Assembly (NCBI RefSeq): GCF_014200725.1
Contig: NZ_JACHCL010000003.1
Coordinates: 434,001 to 498,000 of the forward strand
Source: Janthinobacterium silvisoli
GTDB taxonomy: Bacteria > Pseudomonadota > Gammaproteobacteria > Burkholderiales > Burkholderiaceae_D
DNA length: 64,000 nucleotides
Direction of reading: 5' to 3'
The notes under the pieces are model-generated. The model saw only the letters and a program-made list of their open reading frames with translations. It did no database searches and had not been told where the DNA came from. Shown here one piece after another: positions 1 through 10,292 of this stretch (position 1 is its first letter; each line of letters opens with the position of its first letter). The translations under genes were made by a program, and so were the position numbers.

Positions 1-3000
1 CGCTTGCAGTTCCAGCCGGCCGATCTTTTTATTGAACAATTCAAACTGCTCGGCGACGATATCGAGCGAGGGGATCGATTGTGCGCTGCTCTTGCCTTCC
101 AGCAGGTTTTTCACATCGTTTGCGGCCGATTCGGGAATGATCAGCGACGACAGCCGCGCCGTCATCTTGCCAAGGCCGGAAGGCGTTTCCAGCCAGGTTA
201 CATAACCGGATACTTGCTTGGCGTCGATATTGGCTTGCCACACATCCTTTTGATGCGTGGCGCCCACCACCACGTTTTCCAGTTTGCGCTCACCCAGCAT
301 CAGCTCGCTGGCGCGCGCCGCCATCACGTCCGGCACCACATATTGCGCAAAATCGGGCGCGTCGCCATCCGCGCCAGCATCGCTGCCCCCGGCCGTGCCG
401 CCGCCCGCGATTGCACTGCCGGCGGCGATCCAGCTGTCCACGTCGAGCGACTTCATGTTCACGTTGAGCATCATGCCGCTGTCCGGTTCAGGCGCCGGCA
501 CATTGACGCCGATGCCACCGCGCACCAGGCGCCAGGCTTCCTTGCCCTGTTTCTGGCGCTGGTAGCGCGCGGCGATGCCGTTTGCCAGATTGATGCGGAT
601 ATCGTCCGTGCGCAGACCGGCCGGGTTGGCGGCATTACCGGTCAAGGTAAAGCGCAGCGGCAGGCTGTCGCCGGCGGCCTTTTTCAGGGGCGCCGGGAAG
701 TCCAGGCCCAGGCCATTCAATGGCGATTCGACATTGACTACCAGCAAATGATCACGGGCGGTGATCAAGCCGTTATAGCGGGCGCCGCCATTCAAGTGTT
801 TCGCCAGCCGCTGCACCACAGGTGTGGGATAGGTTTTGCGCAAGCCATCGACCGTCATGTTGCCGGCGATCTTGACCTGGATGGAATTGTCGGGCTGCGT
901 ACCGCCCGAGACAGCCACCAACCCACCGAGCAGATTGCCGTTCAGACCGTTCAGGTTCACGCCCTTTTCGTTGAACTCGATCTTGCCTTGCGTGCCCAGC
1001 ACAGGGGGCATGTCATGGAACAACACCACGTCATTGCCGGCCAGCTGCAAACTGCCCTGCACGGTCGATTCCAGCAAGCGTTCGATCGGCAAGTGCAGTT
1101 TCAGGGCCAGCTTGGCGTTGCCGGTGGCCGTCGTTTCATCGGTGAAATGATCGATCCAGGCCAGCACCGGGCTGTCAGTCACGTATTTGAGAAATTCCTG
1201 CATCGGGCCGGCGGCGTTGCCATCGATATCGAGCAGGGTGTCGAAGACGGTCAGGTCCGGTATCACGGCTTTGACATTGCTCAGGGCCACGCCACCGGTG
1301 GTGGCCGTGTCGCCGCGAATTTCCATGCGCGCGCGCTCGAACAGAAAACTGCCCTTGATCTTTTCCGCCTGCGGCCACAGCGGCGCCTTGCCGGCCAGCG
1401 GCCCGCTTTCGGCAAATTCGCCAGGCGCGTAGTTGAGCTTGCCATTGTCGATCTTGCCGGCCACACGGAATTCACCACGGCTACGCTCTGCCGCCGTGTC
1501 GGCCTTGAACGGGAAATGATCGAGTTCGCCGCGCAGGCGCAAGGTCACGTCGCGCGCCACGCCGCCTTCCAGCGCGCCAGTCAGCCAATGGCGCAAGTGT
1601 TCTGGCGTTTGCACCGGCAGGTAGCGGCCGATGGTGTTGACTTCAAAATTATCGAGTGTGCCAGTCAGGTCCACTTCGCCCAGGTTGCTGCCATCGAGCG
1701 GCATGCGGTGCGTGCCGTGCAAGCTGGCACGCAAGCCTTGCTGGTTGAAGTCCAGTTTGTCCAGGTTGACTTGCAGCATGTTGTTCGCTTCGAAGTCCCA
1801 GCGCGCCTGCATCTGGAACTGTTCGAACGGCAAAGCCGGATCACTGAGATAACTGGGCAATTGCAAGACCAGGCCGTGGGCATCGATATCGATCTTGCCG
1901 CCCTTGTCGCTGGCGTCTATCGTGCCGCTGAGCTTATCGAAACCGGGAATCGCGGGCGCGGCAGCCTGCGCCGGGCTGGTGGCGGTTTTGGCCATGGCCA
2001 GGCGGGCCGGGCGCGCATTCAAGCCCAGTTCCACCAGGCGGCCGCGCACACGGTAGCTGCTGGCGGTGGCGAAATCGCCGTCCCATTGCGCCGAAAAATC
2101 CTGCAAGCTGCCGCGCGGCGCCATCGCTTCGAGATTCTCGCGCTGCTGTTGGCCAAGCGGTAATTTGTCCGCCAGTGCGGCCAGGGTTTGCAAGTCGAGC
2201 GTCTGGGCCGTAATTTCCGTATGCGCCGGCTTGCGTTTGGTGGCGGCTGTAAACCGTTCGGACAAGGTGGTCGGCGGCAAACTCAAGCCATCGCGCGTCT
2301 GCAGTGCAAAGTCAGTCAACTCGACTTGATGGCCGTTGGCGCCAAAAGTCGGCTTGCCAACTGGCGTTTGTGCCGACAGCTCTTCCTTTGCCGAAACACG
2401 GCCGCTGACCGACAGTAAATCGAGCGGTGCAATATGCTCGCCCAGCCTGGCCTGCACATCCGTCAACCCCACGTCAGCCGTAAAACCGGCCAGACGCGCA
2501 TGGTCCAGGTTAAGCCAGGCGCGCACGGCGCCCTTGCCCTGGCTCAGTTCAAACGGGTAATCGAGATAGCGGCGCCAGGCGGCCAGGTCAGCATTCTTCA
2601 GGTCGGCATACAGCTCGCCCTTCCACATGCCGACATCGGAAATGTGCGTACTGAAAGGCGGATGCACGAAGTGGGCGCGCACATCGATGGGCGCGGCCAG
2701 GCTGGCCGGCGGCGTCGCTTGCAAGCCCAGGCGATGGCTGCGCCAGCGATTGCGCAGCAATAAATTGACTTGCTCCAGCGCCAGCTCCGGCGTACCGCGC
2801 AACTCGTCCGTCCAGCGCACCTTGCCGTCGCGGATAATGATCTCATGCTGCGCCAGCAGCCAGTCGGCGCCCTTGCCGTCACCGCCCTGATTATTGTCGA
2901 CCAGCACGCCAGCCACATACAGCTTGCCATCTGCGCTGCGGCGCACGTCCAGGTCGGGGCGCGTGATTTCCAGTGTATCGAATCGCACTGAACCCAATAA

Positions 3001-3390
3001 GCTCCACCACGAGAGGGTGGCAGACACGCTGGGCAAACTCAGCGCCTGTCGGCCTGTCTTGTCGCGCAGGGTGACATCGCCGAGAAAAAGATTCGGCCGC
3101 AAGCCATGCCAGGAAGCATAAATACGGGCAATACTGACGGGATTGCCCAGCGCATGGCTGGCCGCCTGCTCGATATCGCTCTTGTAATAATCGATATTGG
3201 GCAGAATGAGGTAACGCAGGGACAGGAACAGTACAGCGAAAACAAAATAGACCAGCAACACAGCCTTGACCGTAAAGCCCAGCACATGGTGTGTGGCCAG
3301 ATTGGCCATGCGATAGGCGGCACGCAGCCGCTGCCAACGCTGGGCCAGTGGCACATGCTCGGTCTCGCTTGCTTCTGGCGGTTTTTGCAT
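1..3390 (-). CDS. yhdP: YhdP family AsmA-like envelope protein (3' end outside window)
   Basis: Reading the minus strand from ATG at 3390 gives an uninterrupted frame of 1130 codons that runs off the left edge. The start reads MQKPPEASETEH. A single hydrophobic segment lies at about residues 37-62, followed by a very long beta-rich region with many short hydrophobic alternations, as in the YhdP/TamB/AsmA (DUF3971) group of large inner-membrane-anchored periplasmic proteins. Family members are thought to help move phospholipid between inner and outer membranes; that role is family knowledge, not visible here. The gene is divergent from glnE, with about 250 bp between them. No strong ribosome binding site precedes the ATG, so the start is fairly but not fully certain. 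The long plus-strand frame opposite it is a shadow. Confidence 0.85.
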   Translation of the reverse strand, partial: MQKPPEASETEHVPLAQRWQRLRAAYRMANLATHHVLGFTVKAVLLVYFVFAVLFLSLRYLILPNIDYYKSDIEQAASHALGNPVSIARIYASWHGLRPNLFLGDVTLRDKTGRQALSLPSVSATLSWWSLLGSVRFDTLEITRPDLDVRRSADGKLYVAGVLVDNNQGGDGKGADWLLAQHEIIIRDGKVRWTDELRGTPELALEQVNLLLRNRWRSHRLGLQATPPASLAAPIDVRAHFVHPPFSTHISDVGMWKGELYADLKNADLAAWRRYLDYPFELSQGKGAVRAWLNLDHARLAGFTADVGLTDVQARLGEHIAPLDLLSVSGRVSAKEELSAQTPVGKPTFGANGHQVELTDFALQTRDGLSLPPTTLSERFTAATKRKPAHTEITAQTLDLQTLAALADKLPLGQQQRENLEAMAPRGSLQDFSAQWDGDFATASSYRVRGRLVELGLNARPARLAMAKTATSPAQAAAPAIPGFDKLSGTIDASDKGGKIDIDAHGLVLQLPSYLSDPALPFEQFQMQARWDFEANNMLQVNLDKLDFNQQGLRASLHGTHRMPLDGSNLGEVDLTGTLDNFEVNTIGRYLPVQTPEHLRHWLTGALEGGVARDVTLRLRGELDHFPFKADTAAERSRGEFRVAGKIDNGKLNYAPGEFAESGPLAGKAPLWPQAEKIKGSFLFERARMEIRGDTATTGGVALSNVKAVIPDLTVFDTLLDIDGNAAGPMQEFLKYVTDSPVLAWIDHFTDETTATGNAKLALKLHLPIERLLESTVQGSLQLAGNDVVLFHDMPPVLGTQGKIEFNEKGVNLNGLNGNLLGGLVAVSGGTQPDNSIQVKIAGNMTVDGLRKTYPTPVVQRLAKHLNGGARYNGLITARDHLLVVNVESPLNGLGLDFPAPLKKAAGDSLPLRFTLTGNAANPAGLRTDDIRINLANGIAARYQRQKQGKEAWRLVRGGIGVNVPAPEPDSGMMLNVNMKSLDVDSWIAAGSAIAGGGTAGGSDAGADGDAPDFAQYVVPDVMAARASELMLGERKLENVVVGATHQKDVWQANIDAKQVSGYVTWLETPSGLGKMTARLSSLIIPESAANDVKNLLEGKSSAQSIPSLDIVAEQFELFNKKIGRLELQA

Positions 3391-3644
3391 CAATAAGCTA
3401 ATAAACTGGCCTGGCGTCAAATAATGGCAAAAATCGTCTGAATTCTCAGTCTGCGGGCACGCCGCGAGGGCGTTTGCCGGCCTGCTTGCGCTTGCGTCTG
3501 CGCCTGGCCTCCCTTACCATCGTCCGGGAGGACCTGCCTGCAAGCAGGCAGCAAACTACCGGCGGCCCAATTTTACCGCATCCCCCGGCGTTCGCCGCCA
3601 CTTTACGCGTCTATACCCTGACAGAAACGATAGAAACCGCCACC

Positions 3645-6398
3645 ATGAGTCCTACGCCCCCGATCTCTGCCTCGCGTTTTTACCAGCGCTGGCTCAATGC
3701 TGCTCCCGAACGCGCCGCACAAGTAGCACAGTTAGTGCTTACTGCGCTCGATAAGACTGACTTTGTAAGCGCCCTGGCGGAACAGGCAAACGTTGTCAAT
3801 CCGCCGCTGCCGGCCGAGCGCGCCATGCGGCGCCTGCGCAATCTGCTGGTGTGCGGCTTGATCGAACGCGACCTGTCCGGCCAGGCTGATTTGCATGAAG
3901 TCGTCACCACCATGACAGGCTTTGCCGATTTCGCCATCCGCACGCACGTGCACGCCATCATGGCCGAGATGGTGGCCTTGCACGGCATGCCGGTGGGCGA
4001 GGAATCGGGGCAAACCCAGGAGTTGATGGTCCTGGCGATGGGCAAACAGGGCGGCGGCGAACTGAATGTCTCGTCCGACATCGACCTGATTTTTGTCTAC
4101 CCTGAAGACGGTGAAACGCACGCCACGCAGCCTGGCCAGCGCAACCTGTCCAACCACGAATTCTTCATTCGTATGGGCAAGAAACTGATCGCCGCCCTGG
4201 CCGAAATCACACAGGATGGCTTTACTTTCCGCGTCGATATGGCGCTGCGCCCGAATGGCAACTCGGGACCGCTGGCCGCCAGCCTGAGCATGGTGGAACA
4301 ATATCTGATCGTGCAGGGCCGCGAATGGGAGCGCTATGCCTGGGTCAAGGCGCGCGCCGTGACCGGCAAACCTGAAGATATCGCCGCGCTGGACGCCATC
4401 GTGCGCCCCTTTGTGTTCCGCCGCTATCTTGATTTCGGCGTAATCGACGCTATCCGTACCATGCACGGCCAGATCCGCGCCGAAGTCAACCGGCAAGAGC
4501 GCTTGCATCCAGACCGCAGCAATAACGTCAAGCTGGGCCGCGGCGGCATCCGCGAAATCGAATTCCTGGCGCAAGTCTTTCAATTGATACGGGGCGGGCG
4601 CGACGCCGATCTGCGCGACCGTTCCACGCGGACCACCCTGCGCACAGTTGCCGACAAAAATCTGCTAACACCAGCCATCGTCGACCAATTACTCGCTTCC
4701 TACACTTTTTTACGCAACCTGGAACACCGTCTGCAATATCTTGACGATGCGCAAACACATACCCTGCCCGCCAATGACGCCGACCGCCTGCTGGTGGCGC
4801 ACATGATGGGCTTGCCCGATACGGCCACCCTGCTGGCCCAGTTGGAAGCGCACCGCGTATTTGTCGCCGGCCAGTTCGACGAAATGTTCAGCGACAAGAG
4901 CAGTGGCACGCCGCCCGCCGACACCGGCATCGATCCGCAAAGCTCGAACGACTCCACCGCCTCGGACCAGCAGGAAGCCATCGAAGCGCGTTTTGCCGCC
5001 TTGGGTTTTGACGAACCGGCTGATTGCGCGCGGCGCCTGCTGGCCACCTGGCAGGCGCCGCGGCTGCAATCACTGCCGGAAGCGAGCCGCACACGCCTGG
5101 TCGCCCTGGTAAACTCTGCCCTGCCCCTGATTGCCGACTGTTCGATCAGCTCGGGAAAAGCCAGCCAATTGTCGACGTTAGGGCGATTACTGGACTTTTT
5201 AGAAGCCATTGCACGCCGTTCGGCGTATTTGTCGTTGCTGACAGAATACCCGCACACACTGGAAAGAGTGGTGCGCATGGTCTGCGCCAGCGGCTGGGCA
5301 GCCACTTTCCTCACCCAGCATCCGATACTGCTCGATGAATTGCTGGACGAACGCATCCGCCACAGCGTGCCCGATCCGGCTGCGCTGGCGCTGGATTTGC
5401 AACGCCAGCTCGATGACGCAGCGGGCGACACCGAGCGGCAAATGGATATCCTGCGCGAAATGCACCACGCGCAGCTGTTCCAATGTTTGGCGCAAGACCT
5501 GGCGGGCGACCTCAGCGTGGAAAAACTGGCCGATTACCTGTCGCAGCTGGCCGACATCATCGTCGCCGCCACCATCCCGGCCGCCTGGAAAACCGTGGCT
5601 ACCCGCCACCGCGAAGTGCCAAAATTTGCCGTCATCGCGTATGGCAAACTGGGCGGCAAGGAACTCGGTTATGTTTCCGACCTGGATGTGATTTTCCTGT
5701 TCGACGACGATGACCAGGAAGCGCCCGCCCTGTACGCCAGGCTGGCGCAACGCTTCATTACCTGGATGACCTCGCATACCTCGGCCGGCATCCTGTTCGA
5801 TATTGACATCGCGCTGCGCCCCGATGGCGCCTCCGGCATGCTGGTGTCCAGCGTGCAGGCGTTCGAGCGCTACCAAAGCAGCGCAGCCTGGGTGTGGGAA
5901 CACCAGGCGCTGACACGCGCGCGCTTTTGCGCCGGCGATGCCGGCATCGGCCAGCAATTCGAACGTATCCGCGACACCATCTTGCGCAAGGAGCGTCCAG
6001 AAAATGGCCCGCTGAAGGGCGAAGTGGTGGCCATGCGCAAGAAGATGCTCGACGCCCATCCACCGCGCGCCGGCTGGTTCGACCTGAAGCAGGATGCGGG
6101 CGGTATGATCGATATCGAATTCATGGTGCAATACCTGGTGCTGCAACATGCGGCCCGTTATCCGCAACTGACGTCCAACATGGGCAATATCGCCCTGCTG
6201 CGCCTGTGCGGCGAACTGGGACTGATCGACGCCAGCCTGGCCGCGCTGGTCGCCGACGCTTACCGCGCGCTGCGCAAGTTGCAGCATCAGTTGCGGCTGC
6301 AGGGACAAGACCTGGCCCGCGTGGAACCGGAGCGCGTACGCGTGCATGCGGACAACGTGCGGCGCCTGTGGCAAACGATTTTCCAAGAAACGCACTAA
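3645..6398 (+). CDS. glnE: Bifunctional glutamine synthetase adenylyltransferase/deadenylase
   Basis: 917 residues from ATG 3645 (MSPTPPISAS). The open frame continues upstream to 3474, but that extension has no family-like sequence. GlnE adds and removes AMP on the regulatory tyrosine of glutamine synthetase under PII control. Two nucleotidyltransferase domains are visible: the N-terminal deadenylase with GKQGGGEL near residue 133 and an SSDIDLIF Asp pair, and the C-terminal adenylyltransferase with GKLGGKELG near 667 followed by SDLDVIF. A linker of low similarity separates the halves, as in the family. Length matches betaproteobacterial GlnE. Its target glnA is also in this window (35580-36995). 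Start choice is by family length; the ribosome binding site is weak. Confidence 0.95.
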   Translation: MSPTPPISASRFYQRWLNAAPERAAQVAQLVLTALDKTDFVSALAEQANVVNPPLPAERAMRRLRNLLVCGLIERDLSGQADLHEVVTTMTGFADFAIRTHVHAIMAEMVALHGMPVGEESGQTQELMVLAMGKQGGGELNVSSDIDLIFVYPEDGETHATQPGQRNLSNHEFFIRMGKKLIAALAEITQDGFTFRVDMALRPNGNSGPLAASLSMVEQYLIVQGREWERYAWVKARAVTGKPEDIAALDAIVRPFVFRRYLDFGVIDAIRTMHGQIRAEVNRQERLHPDRSNNVKLGRGGIREIEFLAQVFQLIRGGRDADLRDRSTRTTLRTVADKNLLTPAIVDQLLASYTFLRNLEHRLQYLDDAQTHTLPANDADRLLVAHMMGLPDTATLLAQLEAHRVFVAGQFDEMFSDKSSGTPPADTGIDPQSSNDSTASDQQEAIEARFAALGFDEPADCARRLLATWQAPRLQSLPEASRTRLVALVNSALPLIADCSISSGKASQLSTLGRLLDFLEAIARRSAYLSLLTEYPHTLERVVRMVCASGWAATFLTQHPILLDELLDERIRHSVPDPAALALDLQRQLDDAAGDTERQMDILREMHHAQLFQCLAQDLAGDLSVEKLADYLSQLADIIVAATIPAAWKTVATRHREVPKFAVIAYGKLGGKELGYVSDLDVIFLFDDDDQEAPALYARLAQRFITWMTSHTSAGILFDIDIALRPDGASGMLVSSVQAFERYQSSAAWVWEHQALTRARFCAGDAGIGQQFERIRDTILRKERPENGPLKGEVVAMRKKMLDAHPPRAGWFDLKQDAGGMIDIEFMVQYLVLQHAARYPQLTSNMGNIALLRLCGELGLIDASLAALVADAYRALRKLQHQLRLQGQDLARVEPERVRVHADNVRRLWQTIFQETH

Positions 6399-6876
6399 CC
6401 CCCTTCCAGCCCCCACCGCGCCTGCCTGCAGGCGATCAATCAAAACACTTGGCAGCGGTTTAAACAGCCGCTGGCGCTCCCGCGCGCCTGCCGCATCCGG
6501 CGCAGGCAAACGCCGAATAAAAAATGCACGGATACAATTGTTCGTCAAGCATATTTTTCTCTGACCAAGGGAAAAATTACCGTTCAAGGCCTGTCGCTGG
6601 ACGATCCTGGCCAGCACCTTGTCAAACGGAAAATCAGAGTCCCATGCCCCGCAGCATCGGCAATCCACGCCATCGGCAATCTCTTTTTCAGTTACTAATA
6701 ATTACACAAAAAACCTTGAACATTACAAATGCGACACATTCCGTTACACATCGAGTGTTGTTTTTGTAATTGACTATTCGCAATTTTGCTCTAGCGATAA
6801 ATATAATCAAACTGCAGTTACACGATCTGTAACGCATAAAAACTTATATATAACTAAAGTTAAATCGGGAGTTTGG
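6399..6876. other. AT-rich intergenic region before TBDR 1
   Basis: The 478 bp between glnE and the receptor are GC-rich up to about 6520 and then clearly AT-rich. The frame of the receptor stays open through it, but the translation is low-complexity and unlike a protein family. A TATAAT hexamer lies at 6802-6807 without a well-spaced -35 box. A perfect inverted repeat, GTTACA-N5-TGTAAC, covers 6817-6833, about 43 bp before the start codon, and another GTTACA is at 6743-6748. No gene is supported here. Confidence 0.5.
6817..6833. promoter_or_regulatory. Perfect 17-bp inverted repeat upstream of TBDR 1
   Basis: GTTACA, a CGATC spacer and TGTAAC form a perfect palindrome with 6-bp arms between a TATAAT hexamer and the GTG start of the receptor. 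The position suits an operator for a dimeric regulator, but no regulator is identified. Related half-sites occur upstream of two other receptors (18836-18841 and 25991-26016). Confidence 0.4.
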
Positions 6877-9744
6877 GTGAAAAAAATCGCACTGAAACAA
6901 GGTGTTATCGCGGTTGCGTTAACGCTGGCATCCTCACACGTCGTATTGGCGCAAGACACCGACGCAGCGGGCAAACCGCTGGAAAAAGTCCTCGTGACAG
7001 GCTCCAACCTGAAACGCATCGACACGGAAACCGCAACGCCGGTACAGATCCTGAAACATGAAGACATCGTCCGCCTGGGCGTGAACTCGGTCAAGGAAGC
7101 GCTGGAAACGTTGACCGCCTCCACCGGCAGCCTGTCCGATATCGGCGGCTCGAACTCCTTCGCTGGCGGCGCATCGGCTGTTTCGCTGCGCAACCTGGGC
7201 AAGCAATCGACTCTGGTCTTGCTCAACTCGCGCCGCGTCGCTCCATATGCGCTGGCAGACTACAACGAGGTCTTCACCAACCTGGACTCGCTGCCGCTGG
7301 ACGCCATCGAACGCATCGAAGTACTGCGCAACGGCGGCTCGGCAATCTATGGCTCCGACGCCGTGGCCGGTGTGATCAACATCATCACGCGCTCCGATTA
7401 CCAGGGTGTGCAGGTACGCGCTGGCTACGACCAGTCGGTCGCCCATGAACAGTTCAACACCAAGACGGCCAGCATCACGGCCGGTGTGGGCGACTTCAGC
7501 ACGGATAAATACAATGTGCTGGCCAACCTCGAAGTGTTCAAGCGCGGCGAAGTGATGTGGCGCGACGTCGTCGACCACATCAACCCTACCTACGGCCAGA
7601 AATTCTCCGCTGTGGCACCCGGTAGCGGCCTGATGTTTGGCAACCGCGGCGCCCCATCGACCTTTTCCTATCCTGGCAACCTGATCGGCCAAGGTGCCGT
7701 ACCGGGCTGCACCACGCTCAATGCAGCAGGCTTGTGCGTATATGACCGCTTCTCGCGCTTTGAAGCCGTGCCGCAGGCGGACCGCGTGAATGCCTTGCTG
7801 TCGGGCAAACTGAATCTGGGTGGCGGTACCGAAAGCTTCTCCGAAGTGCTGTTTTCGCACACCAAGACCACCTACACCAACGCATTTGGTACTTACGGCT
7901 CAACCAGCCCAGATACGATCTGGGGCAACCCCAGCACTGGCCAGGGCAAGGACTTCACTTACCAATACCTGCCGAGCACGAACCCGCTCAACCACAGCGG
8001 CCAGGATATCGAGTTCCGCTACCGCTGGGCCGATGCACCGGCCTACCGCGAAACGAGCAGCGACCAGTATCGCGTACTGACGGGACTGAAAGGCCAGTGG
8101 AGCACCTTTGACTGGGAAAGCGCGGTCGGCGTGATGGGCAGCAAGACCAAGGACCGTACTTACGGCTCCCTGAGCGATAGCGGCTTCATCAAGGAAGTGG
8201 GCGACTATACCAAGGTTGACCCGAATACGGGTAGCGTGCTCGATCCGAACTTCTTCAATCATGGCTACAAGATTGGCCAAAAGAATTCGGCCGATGTGCT
8301 CAACACCTTGTTCCCCGCGCAAGGCTATGATGGCAAGATCACCCAATACTTCGCTGACGCCAAACTGAGCGGTGAAGTGGGCAAGATCGGTGACCGCGCC
8401 ATTGGCCTGGCGGTAGGGATGGAACTGCGCCACGAGAAGTTCCAGATCACGCCTACGGACAATCTGCTGTCCGGCGATATCGTCGGTTATGGCGTATCGT
8501 CGGCCGATGCCAGCCGTACGACGGAAGCGGCATTTACCGAAATCAACCTGCCGCTGACGTCTACCCTGGAGGCAGTGGGAGCAGCACGCATCGATAAATT
8601 CCCGGGCTTTAAAACCCATGCTTCGCCAAAAGTGTCCGCACGCTGGGAAGTCACGCCCACCCTGTTGTTCCGCGGCACCCTGGAATCCGGTTTCCGCGCG
8701 CCCAACCTGACCGAAAGCGCGCAGTCGACCAAGTTCGCCTTCGACAACGGTGTCGTCGATCCAAAACGCTGCGATCAGGCGCAAGCCTTGTCCAACGACT
8801 TGCAAGCGCAAGCCAAAGCCCTGCCGGCCAGCGATCCGAACAAAGCACTCTTGCTGGCACGCGCCGATACGGTTCAGGGTAGAGAGTGCGCTGCGGGCGT
8901 CGCCAGCATCGTGCGCAATAACCCGAACCTGAAGCCGGAAACCACGCATAGCGGCACCATTGGTTTCGTGATCGAGCCAATCAAGGGCACCAGCATTTCG
9001 CTGGACTACTGGAATATCCAGCGCAAGGATGAGATCGGCCTGAAATCCACGGACGACCTGCTGGCCGCGGAAGCGGATCAGGCACCGGGCGTCATCAACC
9101 GCCTACCGCTCTCGGCCGACAAGACCTTCACCGCCGCCGAACAAGCCAAGTACGGCGTCACCGCCGGCCCACTGGCATCGACCTCGGGCGAGTTCCTGAA
9201 CGTGTCGCGCACCAAGACCAGCGGCCTGGACCTGAGTGCCAATAGCCGTATTCCTACCCGCTTCGGCCGCCTCGACCTGAGCGCCAACGCGACCTACCTG
9301 TTGGATCTGAAAAACTTCAGCAGCACGCTGAACGGCTTCGGCGACAACCTGGCAGGCCGCTATGGTTACTCGAGAGTCTCGGCTAACGTTGGCGCATCCA
9401 TGCAGACCGGCAACTTCAGCAACAGCCTGCGTGTGACCTACCAAAGCAAGACCTCGCTCAACACCGACTACTTCGACACCACCTATACCATGGCGGGTTG
9501 CAGCGCGAAGAAATGGTCGGCCGATGATTGCCAGGTCAAGGCTTACGAGCGCCTGGACTATAACGTCAACTACACCGGCATCAAGGATCTGACCTTGTCG
9601 ATGTTTATCCGTAACGTCACCAACCGTCGTCCACCGGTGGACCTGCGCGCCTTCAATGCCAGTGGTGGCGGCGTGATTCCGCAAGACACGTCCGACGTCA
9701 GCGGCCGTGCCGTGCGCCTGACCGCGGAATACAAGTTCCGTTAA
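6877..9744 (+). CDS. TonB-dependent receptor 1
   Basis: 955 residues. I choose GTG at 6877 because CGGGAG lies just upstream and the next residues form a proper signal peptide (MKKIALKQGV, cleavage after ALTLASSHVVLA). The mature start carries the VLVTGSNLKR box typical of the large proteobacterial TBDR group, a plug domain at about 40-170 (SAIYGSDAVAGVINIITR) and a barrel to the C-terminus, which ends in YKFR rather than a terminal Phe. It should be an outer-membrane transporter energised by TonB/ExbBD; the ligand cannot be read from sequence. The signal peptide resembles that of TBDR 3 (15773-18628), suggesting paralogues. A strong terminator follows directly. Confidence 0.9.
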   Translation: MKKIALKQGVIAVALTLASSHVVLAQDTDAAGKPLEKVLVTGSNLKRIDTETATPVQILKHEDIVRLGVNSVKEALETLTASTGSLSDIGGSNSFAGGASAVSLRNLGKQSTLVLLNSRRVAPYALADYNEVFTNLDSLPLDAIERIEVLRNGGSAIYGSDAVAGVINIITRSDYQGVQVRAGYDQSVAHEQFNTKTASITAGVGDFSTDKYNVLANLEVFKRGEVMWRDVVDHINPTYGQKFSAVAPGSGLMFGNRGAPSTFSYPGNLIGQGAVPGCTTLNAAGLCVYDRFSRFEAVPQADRVNALLSGKLNLGGGTESFSEVLFSHTKTTYTNAFGTYGSTSPDTIWGNPSTGQGKDFTYQYLPSTNPLNHSGQDIEFRYRWADAPAYRETSSDQYRVLTGLKGQWSTFDWESAVGVMGSKTKDRTYGSLSDSGFIKEVGDYTKVDPNTGSVLDPNFFNHGYKIGQKNSADVLNTLFPAQGYDGKITQYFADAKLSGEVGKIGDRAIGLAVGMELRHEKFQITPTDNLLSGDIVGYGVSSADASRTTEAAFTEINLPLTSTLEAVGAARIDKFPGFKTHASPKVSARWEVTPTLLFRGTLESGFRAPNLTESAQSTKFAFDNGVVDPKRCDQAQALSNDLQAQAKALPASDPNKALLLARADTVQGRECAAGVASIVRNNPNLKPETTHSGTIGFVIEPIKGTSISLDYWNIQRKDEIGLKSTDDLLAAEADQAPGVINRLPLSADKTFTAAEQAKYGVTAGPLASTSGEFLNVSRTKTSGLDLSANSRIPTRFGRLDLSANATYLLDLKNFSSTLNGFGDNLAGRYGYSRVSANVGASMQTGNFSNSLRVTYQSKTSLNTDYFDTTYTMAGCSAKKWSADDCQVKAYERLDYNVNYTGIKDLTLSMFIRNVTNRRPPVDLRAFNASGGGVIPQDTSDVSGRAVRLTAEYKFR

Positions 9745-9759
9745 TCGCATCAGCCCGAA

Positions 9760-9798
9760 AAAAAACCCCTCCCGGTGCAAGCCGGGAGGGGTTTTTTT
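9760..9798. terminator. Bidirectional rho-independent terminator
   Basis: ACCCCTCCCGG (9765-9775) pairs with CCGGGAGGGGT (9782-9792) across a short loop, with an A-run before and a T-run after. It ends TBDR 1 and could also stop transcription from the minus-strand peptidase remnant. Confidence 0.9.
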
Positions 9799-9839
9799 AT
9801 GCTGCACCGGCGTCGCCGTCGCCGTTGCGCCTTGCTTGA

Positions 9840-10292
9840 TTACTGCTGGGCAGCCTTGCTGCCGGCCGCCTGACCAATGTAGCGGTCGATGAAGCGGTAG
9901 ACGGCTTCGCCCCATTTGATGTTATTGCTTTCCTTGGACCAGCCGTGGCCTTCACCCGTCATGACCATCCATTCGACGGTATTGCCCTGCTTGAGCAACT
10001 GATCACGCATTTTCTCGCCGTGGATCAGCGGCACGCGGCGGTCTTCACTGCCATAAGCCATCAGTACCGGCGCCTTGATCTTGTCTGCGTGCTCGATCGC
10101 CGACACTTTCTTGAAATAGGCTTCGTCGGTTTTAGGATCGCCATGCATTTTCGTGCCGATGTTATCCATCACCGGACCGGCCACATCCGACCAGTTGACG
10201 GTAAACAGCATTTTCACATCGGTCACGCCTACCCAGTTAATGCCGCATTTATACAAATCCGGATTTTTCACCAAACCATACATGGTGGCGTA
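9840..10292 (-). pseudogene. S9 prolyl oligopeptidase, C-terminal remnant
   Basis: About 150 codons ending at 9840 match the end of an alpha/beta-hydrolase S9 peptidase: ATMYGLVKNPDLYK, then APVLMAYGSEDRRVPLIHG with the catalytic Asp, then TGEGHGW with the catalytic His. The nucleophile Ser (normally in GGSYGG immediately upstream) and the whole propeller are missing. Upstream, the same reading frame breaks at 10290-10295 where receptor sequence of another frame begins. The internal ATG at 10283 could start a 147-residue product, but without the Ser it cannot be an active peptidase. I read it as a deletion remnant. Confidence 0.85.

Noticed and set aside
4-2163. 719-codon open frame on the plus strand
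   Set aside because: Antisense shadow of yhdP: codon-aligned with the minus frame, and the translation is His/Gln/Arg-rich with no domain.
6619-6876. 86-codon N-terminal extension of TBDR 1
   Set aside because: A signal peptide must be N-terminal; GTG 6877 has a ribosome binding site and starts it exactly.
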